Assembly: GCA_019022495.1 (NCBI GenBank)
Contig: JAFEKR010000027.1
Location: 595,501-659,500, forward strand
DNA: 64,000 nucleotides
Origin: Epichloe hybrida
Lineage: Eukaryota; Ascomycota; Sordariomycetes; Hypocreales; Clavicipitaceae
Direction: 5' to 3'
Every line of letters starts with the position of its first letter. Position 1 is the first letter of the stretch. The notes under the pieces were generated by a model. The model saw only the letters and a list, made by a program, of their open reading frames with translations. It did no database searches and had not been told where the DNA came from. A program made the translations under genes and the position numbers. Positions 25,200 to 36,144 of this stretch are shown here, piece by piece.

Positions 25200-28100
25200 T
25201 CTTAAAGTAAACACTACCCCTAAAGAACTTATAGCTAAGATTCTTATTAAGAAAGTAACTTATAAATATAAGAACTTATACTTATAAACCCTATTTACTA
25301 TCTTTAATAATAACTTTAGAGAATAAAACTAAGAGATATTCTAAGTAGTAAATCCTAAAGCTATAAAGAGTCTTTAAGACTTTCTTTTCTTTAGTAGTAT
25401 TTATATAGACTTATAAAGTTACTATAAGATAATAGTCTTACTTAAAGATATTATTAACTATAATAGATTTTATAATTAGAAAGAAAAAGAAATATAGGAA
25501 GTTACTAGGAAGTATTCCCCCTTTAAGAGGTAAATAGTAAAGAAAGACTTCTATAAAGACTTTCTTCTTATTAGTATCCCTTCTTTTAGAGATTAAATAA
25601 ATTAACTAATTACTTTATAATATCCCTAATCCCCTTAGCTACTACTATTACTCCTATTTTATTCCTAGATTTTATTATACTAATCCCTAAGTATACTAAG
25701 TATAAGGTAAAGGTATAATAATAAAGGTAATCCCCCTATTATAAGCCCTTAACAATAAGCCTAGACCCCCCTTACTTCCCCTCCTATAGTAAGGCATTAT
25801 AATCCCCCTTTATAGTCTAAAACTATAGTACCCCTTTTAAAAGATTTAATTATCCCTATTCCCCCTTAAGAGATAAGCTAACCCTTATTAAAGTAATTAC
25901 TTAATCTTAATAAGTTTTATAATAATAAGAGTATTAAGTATAGCGCTAGGGAGTATAATATTCTTAATATTAAGCTCTTAACCTATTAAAGAAAGTATAA
26001 GATACTAGGAATTATATAAGAATAATTAGGCTATGGTTTTAAGTTTAGACTAAAAGAAAGACCTCTCTAGTACTTCCTAGAGAACCTTTTAGGCTAAGGA
26101 GACCCCTAAGATCTTCTAACTCTTATCTATAGGATTAGGAAAAAGTTTAAGATAGATAATATATATTAGAAGAACTATCTATTATAGGGAAAGTTATAAC
26201 TACTTATAATTATCTAAGAGAACCCTAATAAATTAAAGATTAAATACTTTAAAGACCTTATAATAAAGCTTTTAAATCTCTAAAGGGCAAATCCTTATAG
26301 ATCCTAGTTAGAATTAAATCTCCGTAGTTAGATTCTAAATACCTACAAAGGAATCCTAGAATATAGGGCCTATATTATTAATCCTCTTGTTAACCTCTAA
26401 TACTTTTATAAACAAATAAGGATGTTAATTAGCAAATCTAAAGCTTTAATTAATTAATAGTAGTTCCTTATAAAAGCTAGTACTAAGGAATACTTTTAGA
26501 CTAACTATAAGTATAACAGGAAAGGTAAGGAAGCCTAATATAGTTAATCTATATTAAAGAGCAAGCCTTACCGCTTAAAAAAGTATTATATATGTAGTAA
26601 AGAAAGTTATTAGTTAACTAAGCACTTAGATAAGGACTAGAAGAAAGTATTCTAACGCTTTAAGAATCATTCCTACACAGACTTAATAGCTTCTTTATAT
26701 AATATGTTCCTAATATAGTATAAAGGTAATAATAATTCTAAATTAGCTAAAGATAATAATATTAACTAGTACCTAATAGAACTTGGTTTTAGCAAAGAAG
26801 ATAATAATAGCTAAGTGCCTATAAGCTTCTTCACACACAGAACCACCTATAATAGCTATATAACCACTAAGATTCTCGCTAGTTATATAATGATTTATGC
26901 TCTAGCTAAGAAGGATTTATTTAATCTTTAGGAACTAGATAAGGCACTAAGCGCGTTTACACTTAAAGGATAATATTCATCTAGAACCTTTAAAGGTATT
27001 ATAGCTAATATAGGTGCCATAGGATGTTTATTAGCAAGCCACCCTTAATTCTTAGCTTTATAAAGTGTAATACTAACTATTATACTTAATAGGTTAAATA
27101 CTAGGAAGGTAAAGATTAAATTTAGCCCTAAAGAGCTAATTAAGGCACTTAGATTAATTAAAGTGCTAACTCTATTTAGAATTATTCTCTTTTAGGTAAT
27201 CCTTATAAACACTCCCTTTCTCTTATACCTTAATAATATAACTTACCTAAAGATTAATTTTTATATATTAGAGAATGTTTTATAGTAAGGGAATATTAAG
27301 GTTCTTATTATACGTAAATAAGGGCATATGTAAATGCTTCTTAATAAAGAAGAAAGGGTTACTTAGAGTTATCTTATAGAGATTAAGCTTTATTAATTAT
27401 ATTAACGCTTTAAATACCCTTTAGTTTAACGCCTTTATAATTTACTATGTAAATTAGGGCATAAGGTTAAGTTTAAAGCTATTAAGAAGCTAACTAAGGT
27501 TTGCTAGCAATACTAATTACACGCGGATAGCCTATATTAATTTAAATTTACCCTTTAGGATAAATATACCTATAATTACGAAATTATTATGGATATTATA
27601 TATATTAATAGTAACCGCCCTGTTCTATAAGTTATTAATATAGCTATATCCTTTAATATAGCTAGATTCGTTAAGGATATCTTTGCAAAGACTACGTAGG
27701 AAGCACTCTATCTTTACTAGATTAATATTTATCTAGGCCCCCTAGATTTAATTATTATAGACACTAGAATAACCTTTAGAGGTAAGGAATTCAAGTAGCT
27801 TATATTATTAATAGTAATTAAGATTAAAGACATCCCTATTAAGGCTTACTATAGTATTAGTAAGGTTAAGTAATATTATAGGCTGCTTTAAAGAGCCTAT
27901 AATATTATTAGATAAGAATGCCTAACAACGCCAGAGCCTGTGGCATTATAAATAGTAGTTAAAGCTATGAATAACACTATAGGATTAAATAGTCTTATGC
28001 TAATAGTCCTTATTTTTAATGCGTATCCTTGTATAGTTAAGGAATTGCCTCTATTACTAGGTATTACGTAATAAGCCCTTATAATCTAACTAGTAATAAA

Positions 28101-31100
28101 GGAAGTTAAGCGTATTTATGCCTAATGGAAGGTTAGTAATGCCCTTACTATAAGGAATAGTCCTAATACCTCTATAACTATTAACCTCCTACTAGGATTA
28201 CTTATATATATATAGCGTAAAGGCAAGGGATAAAGAGGCCCCTATAAGCTATTAGCTATAGAAGGTAAAACCTACACTCTTAAGCTCCCTTAAGGCCCTA
28301 AGGCCTTTAGATTAACCTCTATTAGGCCTTTTTATAAAGATCCTAATAAAGAGAGACCTCTTAAGAGCGTAGAGGACTAAGATACCCCTCTATAGCCTGT
28401 GACTACCCCTCCTATTAATCCCCTAAGGTAAGGACCTAGAAGACCTTAAAAGAACCCTCCTATATATATATTATTTACACTAGTTAGCTCTATAGATAGC
28501 TATTACTAGTACTCCTACTACTAAGTTAAAAGGGAAAACCTTATACTAGGAAGAAAAACCCCCTTATATCTATATACAAGCTAGCGCTAGCCTTATAACA
28601 GGTTTATACTACTTAGTGTGTTTCCTATTATAAGTATTTATTACTAGCTTATACTAGCCTTATCTTATTAAAAAAAAAAAGGAAAAATATATAAAATAAG
28701 TATTTATAGGCCTCTTTTAGTCTTACTCTAGTGTAATAACATACCTATCCTAAGTCTTTTTACTTTAGGCTAGGGTAAAGTAAATCTAGATTTATAGCGT
28801 TAATTTACTTCTTATTTACTCCTATGCTAACTCTCCTATAGCCTTACTTTTTAGCTATCTCTAGCTTATTTTTACCTTATATATCTAGTAAAGTCTAAGT
28901 ACTTAGTTTTATTTAATTAGTACTAGGGGAGGGTAGTTATAGCCCTAGACTAAGGTAGTCCTAGGATAAGATTACTTATATATTATTAGATTTATTAATT
29001 ATATTATACTTTATTTTTAAGTAAGTTATTTAAATTATCCCCTCCCCTCCCCTTTATAAGTATAAAAAAGAGCTTTCCCCCCCTAAGGTCCTAGTCTTTT
29101 TTTTCTTTTTATATTAAACTTCCTATAGGTTTTTCTTTTTTTTCTAGCTATTTAAGGCTATCCTAGGCTAGGGTTAGGTTATTTACTAATATTTACTATA
29201 GATTTAGATTAAATCTAGCATAATAGCACTAGAAGCTATAAGTACTCTAGTGTTACTACTTGTCTAGCTCTAATTTGCCTAGGAATCTTATAAGTATAAG
29301 GACTTCCTAAGGAAGTTTATAACTAAGAAATAATACGCGTAAGTTACAGAGAAAGGTCTATCTATAAGTTATATTTACTTCTACTCTAGGCCTAGTCTAT
29401 TACTAATTTACTTTTGCTTAGTAAACTAAGAGAAGTCTAATATATCTCCTACAAATCTTATTTAGTTTAGGACCTTAGGTATTAATACTATCTTATTATT
29501 AGTAAGTTAGTCCTACTCTAGCTTAGTAATAGGGCTAACTTACTAAATAAGGGCAGCTACTAACGCGTGTTTTAACTATTAGGTTTAGAACTATTGATAC
29601 TACTAGGTAATAATCACCCTTACTCTAGCTTAGTTCTATATTTAATCTGTTATTTAGCTAAATTTATCTAGTAATTAAAATAAGCACTAGTAGTTAGTTA
29701 AGACCTAGGCTTCTATAGCTAATAGGGGTATAGTAAGTCTACTCTAGCTTAGTAGTAGTTCTATCCTAGCTCTAATATCTTCCTTAATAGGCCCTAGAAG
29801 GCTTCTAGGACTAGGTTAAGAAGCTTTACGCTAGTAATTAGGTAAAGAAGAAATAAAGCGCCTTAGTAGTAAGCCTAGACTAAGCTAGTTTCTCTAAGGA
29901 ATAATATACTAAGCTTATCTTTTAGCTTACGCGCCTTAACACGCGTGTAGTGGAGATAAACTATCTCTTACTTACTATTATCCCTACGAAAAGTTATAAC
30001 TAGGTGGCTATAGGTGTAATTCCTATCCTAGAGGAGGAGTAAGGTAGCAGCTTAATTTTAACTTAGAGTAGGGGCGGCAGTGGGCTAGTAGGACTTATAA
30101 TACCTAGAGTTTATAGTTGAAATTAATCTAATGATAGTTCCGGACCTGAATGTTCTCCGTTGTGATTGTGAATTATGAAATTAGTCAAACCCTCCTATTA
30201 TTATATCTAATGTTAATTATATAAATTAAAGAAAAGACAAGACTAACGTCTTTCTATTAGCTAAGGAAAGCTCTAATCTTAAGCTTATAATCCGATTACG
30301 TAAGGAAGGAATTATTAAAACCCCTAGTAAACCCTTTAAGCGGTTTACTAAAGCTAAAATTAATGCTCTAATTAAATAAGGCGTGTTTAAATTCATTAAG
30401 TATAATAAAAGAGAGTATAGTAGAACTTGAATTTTTAATTCCTATATTATTAATAAGGTAAAGGGTAAGATAACGGATTTATATAAGAAGTTAAGGCTTA
30501 TAATCTAAGGCTATGGTAATGAAGAGAAGCTAGCGATCCTTACACAGGCCCTGATAATCTAATAAGCTAGCTAGTGATTAATCCTTGTGATAACACCTGC
30601 GTTATTATTACTAGGCCTTATCCTCTAGCTTCGTGACATTACATAGGCTTATATGTAAGCACGAACGCTTCTTAGTTATATAATCCTAGCCTGAATCCCT
30701 ATCTAAATCCATTACCTATACCCTATAGGTATAATAATATAAGTAATTAAGCCTCTATATAGTATTATAGAAGCTAGCACCTACTAGTAGGTAATATATT
30801 ATTATTACTATAGAGAAATGCTCTAGATAATAACCTTTATATTTAACCTATGCTTACTTATAATAATAAAGGAGAACCTAACCTTTATATATATAGGGAT
30901 ATAAACTAATAATATAATTAGACTATCTAACCATAAGTTCTCTTAATAAGAGGAAGATTAATTAAAAGCCACTTTTTTTGCTACTAAACTAAAGTAAATT
31001 CTTTCTATAGGGAACCTACTAACCTTTAATAGTAGTATTATTACTCTTAAAAATAATATAATTATACTAAGGTAGAAAGGCTAGAGTAGAAAGCTTTAAT

Positions 31101-31865
31101 TAATCTTACTAACTAATTTAAAATAAGCATATATAAAATAATAAGCTTAAGGCGCGTATATTACCTTAATTTACTAGCCTAAAGCCTATTTTAACCTCTC
31201 TATTACTATATAACACTAAGACCTATTATCCTAAGATATAAAGAACCTAAATTAATGAATTTAATAGTAAATTAATAATCTAGACTAAGGATTAAGGTTT
31301 ATACTATTTAATCTTAAGAAGGCAAAACTTTTTATATTTATAAATAGATTATTTGCTAATAACTAAGACCTTACTTCTTAACTAGGCTACGTGCTTATTC
31401 TAGCTAGTGAAGTCTAAAAAGAAAGCACCTTTATAATCTAAGGTAATATTATACACTATAGCTTTACTAAGAGCAAGAGAGTTATAAGAAGTATGCTTGC
31501 CTCTAAGATCTATAGTATAGTTACTAGTGCTAATATAGCTTATGTAATCTTAATAACGCTTAGGTTAATTACACACTAATTGAACCTCCCTATGATTCCT
31601 ATTATTATCTATACTAATTTATACTCTTTATATAAATACCTTATTAAGCTTAGTACTATAAAAGAGAAGCGCCTTATAATTAATATTATAGCTCTTTATT
31701 AATTATATAAGCAATAAGAGATTTATAAGATTAGATAGATTAATAGGAATAATAACCTTGCTAATGCATTCATAAAGGCATTACTAAATAAGGCATTTAA
31801 GAGGTTTATTACAAGTAATAAAGCGACTATTAGGATAGAAGGATAGGTTATATAATCATAGCTCT
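25200..31865 (+). pseudogene. Copia-A2 gag-pol, degenerate, interrupted by insert
   Basis: All Ty1/Copia domains are recognisable: zinc knuckle near 26,575-26,640; protease FKGIIANIGAIG near 26,990-27,030; integrase about 27,370-28,060; reverse transcriptase resuming after the insert at about 30,240 (LRKEGIIKTPSKPFKRFTKA, SYIINKVKGKITDLYKKLR); second half of RT about 30,750-31,400; RNase H about 31,440-31,865 with SKRVIRSMLASKIYSIV, IYTNLYSLYKYLIKL and IKEKRLIINIIAL. Numerous TAA/TAG stops exclude function. Confidence 0.88.
28464..30187. mobile_element. 1.72 kb unclassified insertion in Copia-A2
   Basis: Bounded by the 11 bp direct repeat AACCCTCCTAT at 28453-28463 and 30188-30198; the uninterrupted sequence is seen in Copia-A1 at about 23,352-23,365. 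No reverse transcriptase, transposase or long terminal inverted repeat was recognised. The last ~50 bases (about 30,137-30,187) have near-normal composition, unlike the rest. TSDs of 9-11 bp occur in Mutator-like elements, and target-primed retroposons can leave a similar length, but neither assignment is proven. Confidence 0.7.
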
Positions 31866-32082
31866 TATGTTAATCTAACAAGATTAAAGGTGTTAAGATT
31901 AGGCTTACTTATCCTTATATAAGCTTATAGATTAAATGTTATCTTTTATTACGCCCCTTTCCCCTACTCTTTTCTTATAATATTATCTATAATTATTTAA
32001 TCTTACTTATTTATTAATTCTTTTTTAATTATCTTATTAATATTATGCGTTAATATTTATATTAAAAAGAGAGAGTTTCTAG

Positions 32083-32378
32083 TGTTAGAATAAGTATAAT
32101 ATTAATAAGGCTACGCGCCTCTAATTAGCTAGGCGCGTTGCATCATAAACCCACATGTCTAGCCTAACCGCGCCACGGTTAGCATTAGCATATGTGGCCT
32201 CTTCGCTAATAACCCTAATCAAGGCCCCTTTTCCTTTAATAAATAGTATACTCTCTTTGCTTCTATTTAATCTCTCTTTTACTTACTAAGATAGACTAGA
32301 ATATATAATGATTACGTGCACTTTAGTCCACCCCGAAAACCCTACGCGTAGGTCAATGGTATCCTGTAGATACTAACA
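32083..32378 (+). repeat. Copia-A2 3' LTR
   Basis: TGTTAGAATAAGTATAATAT ... GATACTAACA, preceded by the purine tract AAAAAGAGAGAG. It differs from the 5' LTR mostly by C/T and G/A changes, as RIP would give. Confidence 0.92.
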
Positions 32379-33633
32379 CCTTTATATAGTATTATAAAAG
32401 CTAGTACCTACTAGTAAGTAATGTATTATTATTACTATAGAGAAATACTCTAGATAATAACCTTTACGTTTAACCTATGCTTGCTTATAATAATAAAGGA
32501 GAACCTAACCTTTATATATATAAGAATGCAAACTAATAATATAATTAGACTATCTAACTATAAGTTCTCTTAATAAGAGAAAGATTAATTAAAAGCTACT
32601 TCTTTTACTACTAAACTAAAGCAAATCCTTTCTATAAGGAACTTACTAACCTTTAATAGTAGTATTATTACTCTTAAGAATAATATAATTACACTAAGGT
32701 AAAGAGGCTAGAGTAGAAAGCTTTAATTAATCCCACTAACTAATTTAAAATAAGCCTATATAGAATAATAAGCTTGAGGCGCGTACATTACCTTAATCTG
32801 CTAACCTAAAGCCTATTTTAACCTCTCTATTACTATATAACACTAAGACTTATTATCCTAAGATATAAAAAACCTAAACTAACGAATTTAATAGTAAATT
32901 AATAATCTAGACTAAGGATTAAGGTTTATACTATTTAATCTTAAGAAGGTAAAGCTTTTTATGTTTATAAATAGATTATTTACTAATAACTAAGACCTTA
33001 CTTCTTAACTAGGCTACATACTTATCCTAGCTAGTAAAGTCTAAAAGGAAAGCACCTTTATAATCTAAGGTAATATTATACACTATAGCTTTACTAAGAG
33101 CAAAAGAGTTATAAGAAGTATACTTACCTCTAAGATTTATGGTATAGTTACTAGTGCTAATATAGCTTATGTAATCTTAATAACACTTAGATTAATTACT
33201 TATAGATTAAACCTTCCTATGATTCCTATTATTATTTATACTAATTTATACTCTCTGTATAGATGCCTTATTAAGCTTAGTACTATAAAAGAGAAGCGCC
33301 TTATAATTAATATTATAGCCCTTTATTAATTATATAAGCGATAAGAGATTTGCGAGATTAGATAGATTAATATGAATAAGAACCTTACTAATACCTTTAT
33401 AAAGGTATTGCTAAATAAGGCATTTAAGAGGTTTATTATAAGTAATAAAGCAACTATTAGGATAAAAGGATAGGTTATGTAATTATAGCTCTTGTGTTAA
33501 TCTAATAAGATTAAAGGTATTAAGATTAGGCTTACTTATTCTTACATAGGCTTATAGATTAAATATTATCTTTTATTACGCCCCTTTCCCTTACTCTTTT
33601 CTTATAGTGTTATTTATAATTATTTAATCTTAC
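32379..33633 (+). pseudogene. Copia-A reverse transcriptase end and RNase H (A1/A0 continuation)
   Basis: Picks up the Copia-A1 reading after TSD CCTTT (CTTTATATAGTATTATAAAAGC). The second half of reverse transcriptase runs to about 32,950; RNase H about 33,080-33,480 reads AKELEEVYLPLRFMV-type sequence only in fragments, but MIPIIIYTNLYSLYRCLIKL near 33,220-33,270 is clear. It ends at the Copia-B insertion point (TTTAATCTTAC). Its 3' LTR is at 42876-43170. Confidence 0.8.
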
Positions 33634-33933
33634 TGTTGGAACAAAGGTGATATCAATCGCGCGTCGCAGCCGCAATTACCTAGCAAAAGCTCGGGCCGCG
33701 CGCACCCCACACGTGACCTACAACCTAGCCTATTAATTAGCTAGGAAATATGAGGCTATAAACACGCAACCCCTTTTTCCCTTCTTTAATCATAGCTACT
33801 AGCTTTTAACTTCTCTTTTGATGGAATTAATTAATAAAATAAATAACATAGCCTAGAATAGATAATTAATAATAATACTATTCTTTAGGCTTATAACTGT
33901 ATTACATTAAATTTAATACCCTATTAATCTAAC
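33634..33933 (+). repeat. Copia-B 5' LTR
   Basis: 300 bp and comparatively GC-rich at its start (ATCGCGCGTCGCAGCCGC), so less altered than its partner at 42493. Followed by the shared post-LTR motif. Confidence 0.9.
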
Positions 33934-34284
33934 ACTAATTAGTAGTTACCTTTATAGATAACTATGTAATCTTTAAACACTATAGATTAGTAAGGTTAAT
34001 TAGAAGAGGTAACTTACCTAATGATAACTTGCCTTATAAAATAGGAGGGCTATATTTGATAATAAGTTATACTAATAGAAAGGTATAATATAGCTCTTTT
34101 CCTACTTTAGTATTAATATCTATATCTATATAGATTCTAAAATAATAAAGAAGGGTTTAATACTAGTAGCTAAGCTATCCCTTTATCTTTCTTTATTATA
34201 CGTTCTATCACGTACTTAAAGTTAACTACCTTACCTTATAATCCTTTATATTTCTAACATATTATATAAAATCACATTTACACC

Positions 34285-36144
34285 CAGAGCATGTAATGTA
34301 ATGTAATGTAATGTAATGTGTAATTATTACATATTACATTACATTACATTATAAACATTACAAATGTAATGTTAGGGGAAAATAAAAGTAGGGTATATTA
34401 AGATCTTATAATATTATATAGACTTTTCTTTATTAAGTTAATATTAGTGTTAATTTAATTACTATTTTAGTTTATTTACTATAAATTATTTAAGTTTCCT
34501 TAGTTTTAGTTTATTAGTTATATATTAGGGTGTAGGGTATATGATATAGGTTTAAGAGTATTGATTTTTAATTTTTTTTGGGGTCATTAGCTATGGCCAA
34601 TGCATCTAATTTTCAAGGAACTAAAAAAATTACTAGTAATACCTAGCTAGTGCCACATGTAATAACTAAATTTAATAATCACTATAGTGTTAGGTAAAGC
34701 ATTAAGGAATAAGCTTTAAGCCACAAATTTAGGGGCTAAAAAGTTAATACAAACTTTATAACAAACTTTATAGCTGTGATTGCGCAAGATATAGTTATAA
34801 TTCGTAACTGTAATTAAACTTAAATCTATTTAAGTTTTACTTATAGCATAAATTAATATAATTCCCCCTTCCTTTATAACTATGTTTGTTCTATCTCTCT
34901 ACATCTCTTCTATCTTATGACTTATCCTTTAAAGCTCTAAGGCAAACTTAAACCCTAAAAAAACAACATAACTTATCCTCAATTATAGCCAATCTAATTC
35001 TAAACTAACAGACGCACTGCATCTATTACATCACCAAGTAGGTCATGGGCTACCAATCAACCAATTAACGACTAACTAATCAGATAATAGTAGGTTTAAG
35101 AGTATAATAGGAATCCTTAAATTTTATTTTATATTATATGATTTTAAAATACTAATAAATCTAATTTCTAAGATTTAATATTATATTATTTAACCTTAGT
35201 GTTTATTTTACTAAATAATACCCTATATATACTTTTAAATTTAATATAAAATAATAGATTATAAGTCTAAATAATTATATTAAGGACTAATAAAGAAATC
35301 TTTAAAAAGCCTATATTATTAAAAGTAAATTAATTTAAGATAAAATATAAAATCTAATTTTATAAAGTTTATAAATAAATATTATACTTTTTAAAATAAA
35401 AGTTTATTTCTTTTTAGTAAAGGTAATTAAAAAGCCTGTAAGTTATATAGGTTTATAAGAATTAAAAGCTATAAAATAATAATATAGTTTATTTAAGGTA
35501 TAAATAAAAATTAAGTATATAATAGGGTTTATTTATAATATTATTAACTTTTTTATAGCTTATTTACCTAGTTATATATAATTTTATTTTAAAAAAAAGG
35601 TATTTTCTAAAGTAAGTTTAAAAGTAAGTCTTAAGTAAGTCTTACTAATAATATAACTTCTTTATAGCTTATTAGCTTAAATATTTATGATTTTCTCTTA
35701 AAAAGATAGCATACTTAAAAGTGGGTCTAAAGTGGGTCTTACTAATAAAAGTATTAACTTCTTTATAGCTTATTTACTTAAATATATATGATTTTCTATT
35801 AAAAAAAGTATACATAAAAGTAAGTTTTTAATATGTTTCTAAAAATAAGCTTAAAAAGTAAGTTTTATTAGTTTTATAAGTTATAATTAAGATTAGTATA
35901 GTAATTTAACCTTAATTTATATTTTTAGAAACCTAATATATACTTTTGTAATTATTTAAGTTATTTCTTACTATTAATTTCTAATTACTTAACCTAAATA
36001 TTAAAAAATAAAAAATGATTACATTTAATTACAAATAATTACATGTAATTACATGTAATGTAATGTGTAATGTAATGTAATGTGTAATAATTACATTACA
36101 TTACAAACATTACACAATGTAATGTAATGTAATGTAATGCTCTG
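34285..36144. mobile_element. hAT-3, hAT-like element in Copia-B leader
   Basis: Perfect 8 bp TSD TTTACACC at 34277-34284 and 36145-36152, with perfect 8 bp terminal inverted repeats CAGAGCAT / ATGCTCTG. The ends carry (TGTAA)n direct and inverted arrays as in hAT-1 and hAT-2. No transposase frame is visible. It has about two units of the ~100 bp repeat (35,620-35,830) and a 530 bp insertion at 34561-35090. This is the best-preserved member for defining family ends. Confidence 0.9.
34561..35090 (-). mobile_element. 530 bp SINE/LINE-like insertion in hAT-3
   Basis: Flanked by the 14 bp direct repeat TAGGTTTAAGAGTA at 34547-34560 and 35091-35104; hAT-2 shows the uninterrupted site (TAAGTTTAAGAGTATAATAG, about 18,905-18,925). 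The plus-strand left end is T-rich (TTGATTTTTAATTTTTTTTG), which on the minus strand is an A-rich 3' tail. A long TSD with an A-rich tail indicates target-primed insertion. No protein is encoded; tRNA-like A and B boxes were looked for but not convincingly found. Composition is less TpA-rich than the host. Confidence 0.7.

Larger units (their letters stand above)
24366..32378 (+). mobile_element. Copia-A2, full-length element nested in Copia-A1
   Basis: LTRs at 24366-24661 and 32083-32378 (296 bp each), with TSD CCTTT at 24361-24365 and 32379-32383. The Copia-A1 reverse transcriptase resumes immediately after. Removing the 1.7 kb insert at 28464-30187 leaves about 6.3 kb, equal to Copia-A3. 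Its 5' LTR start is among the least mutated Copia-A sequence in the window (GGCGCGTTGCATCGCGGACC). Confidence 0.93.
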
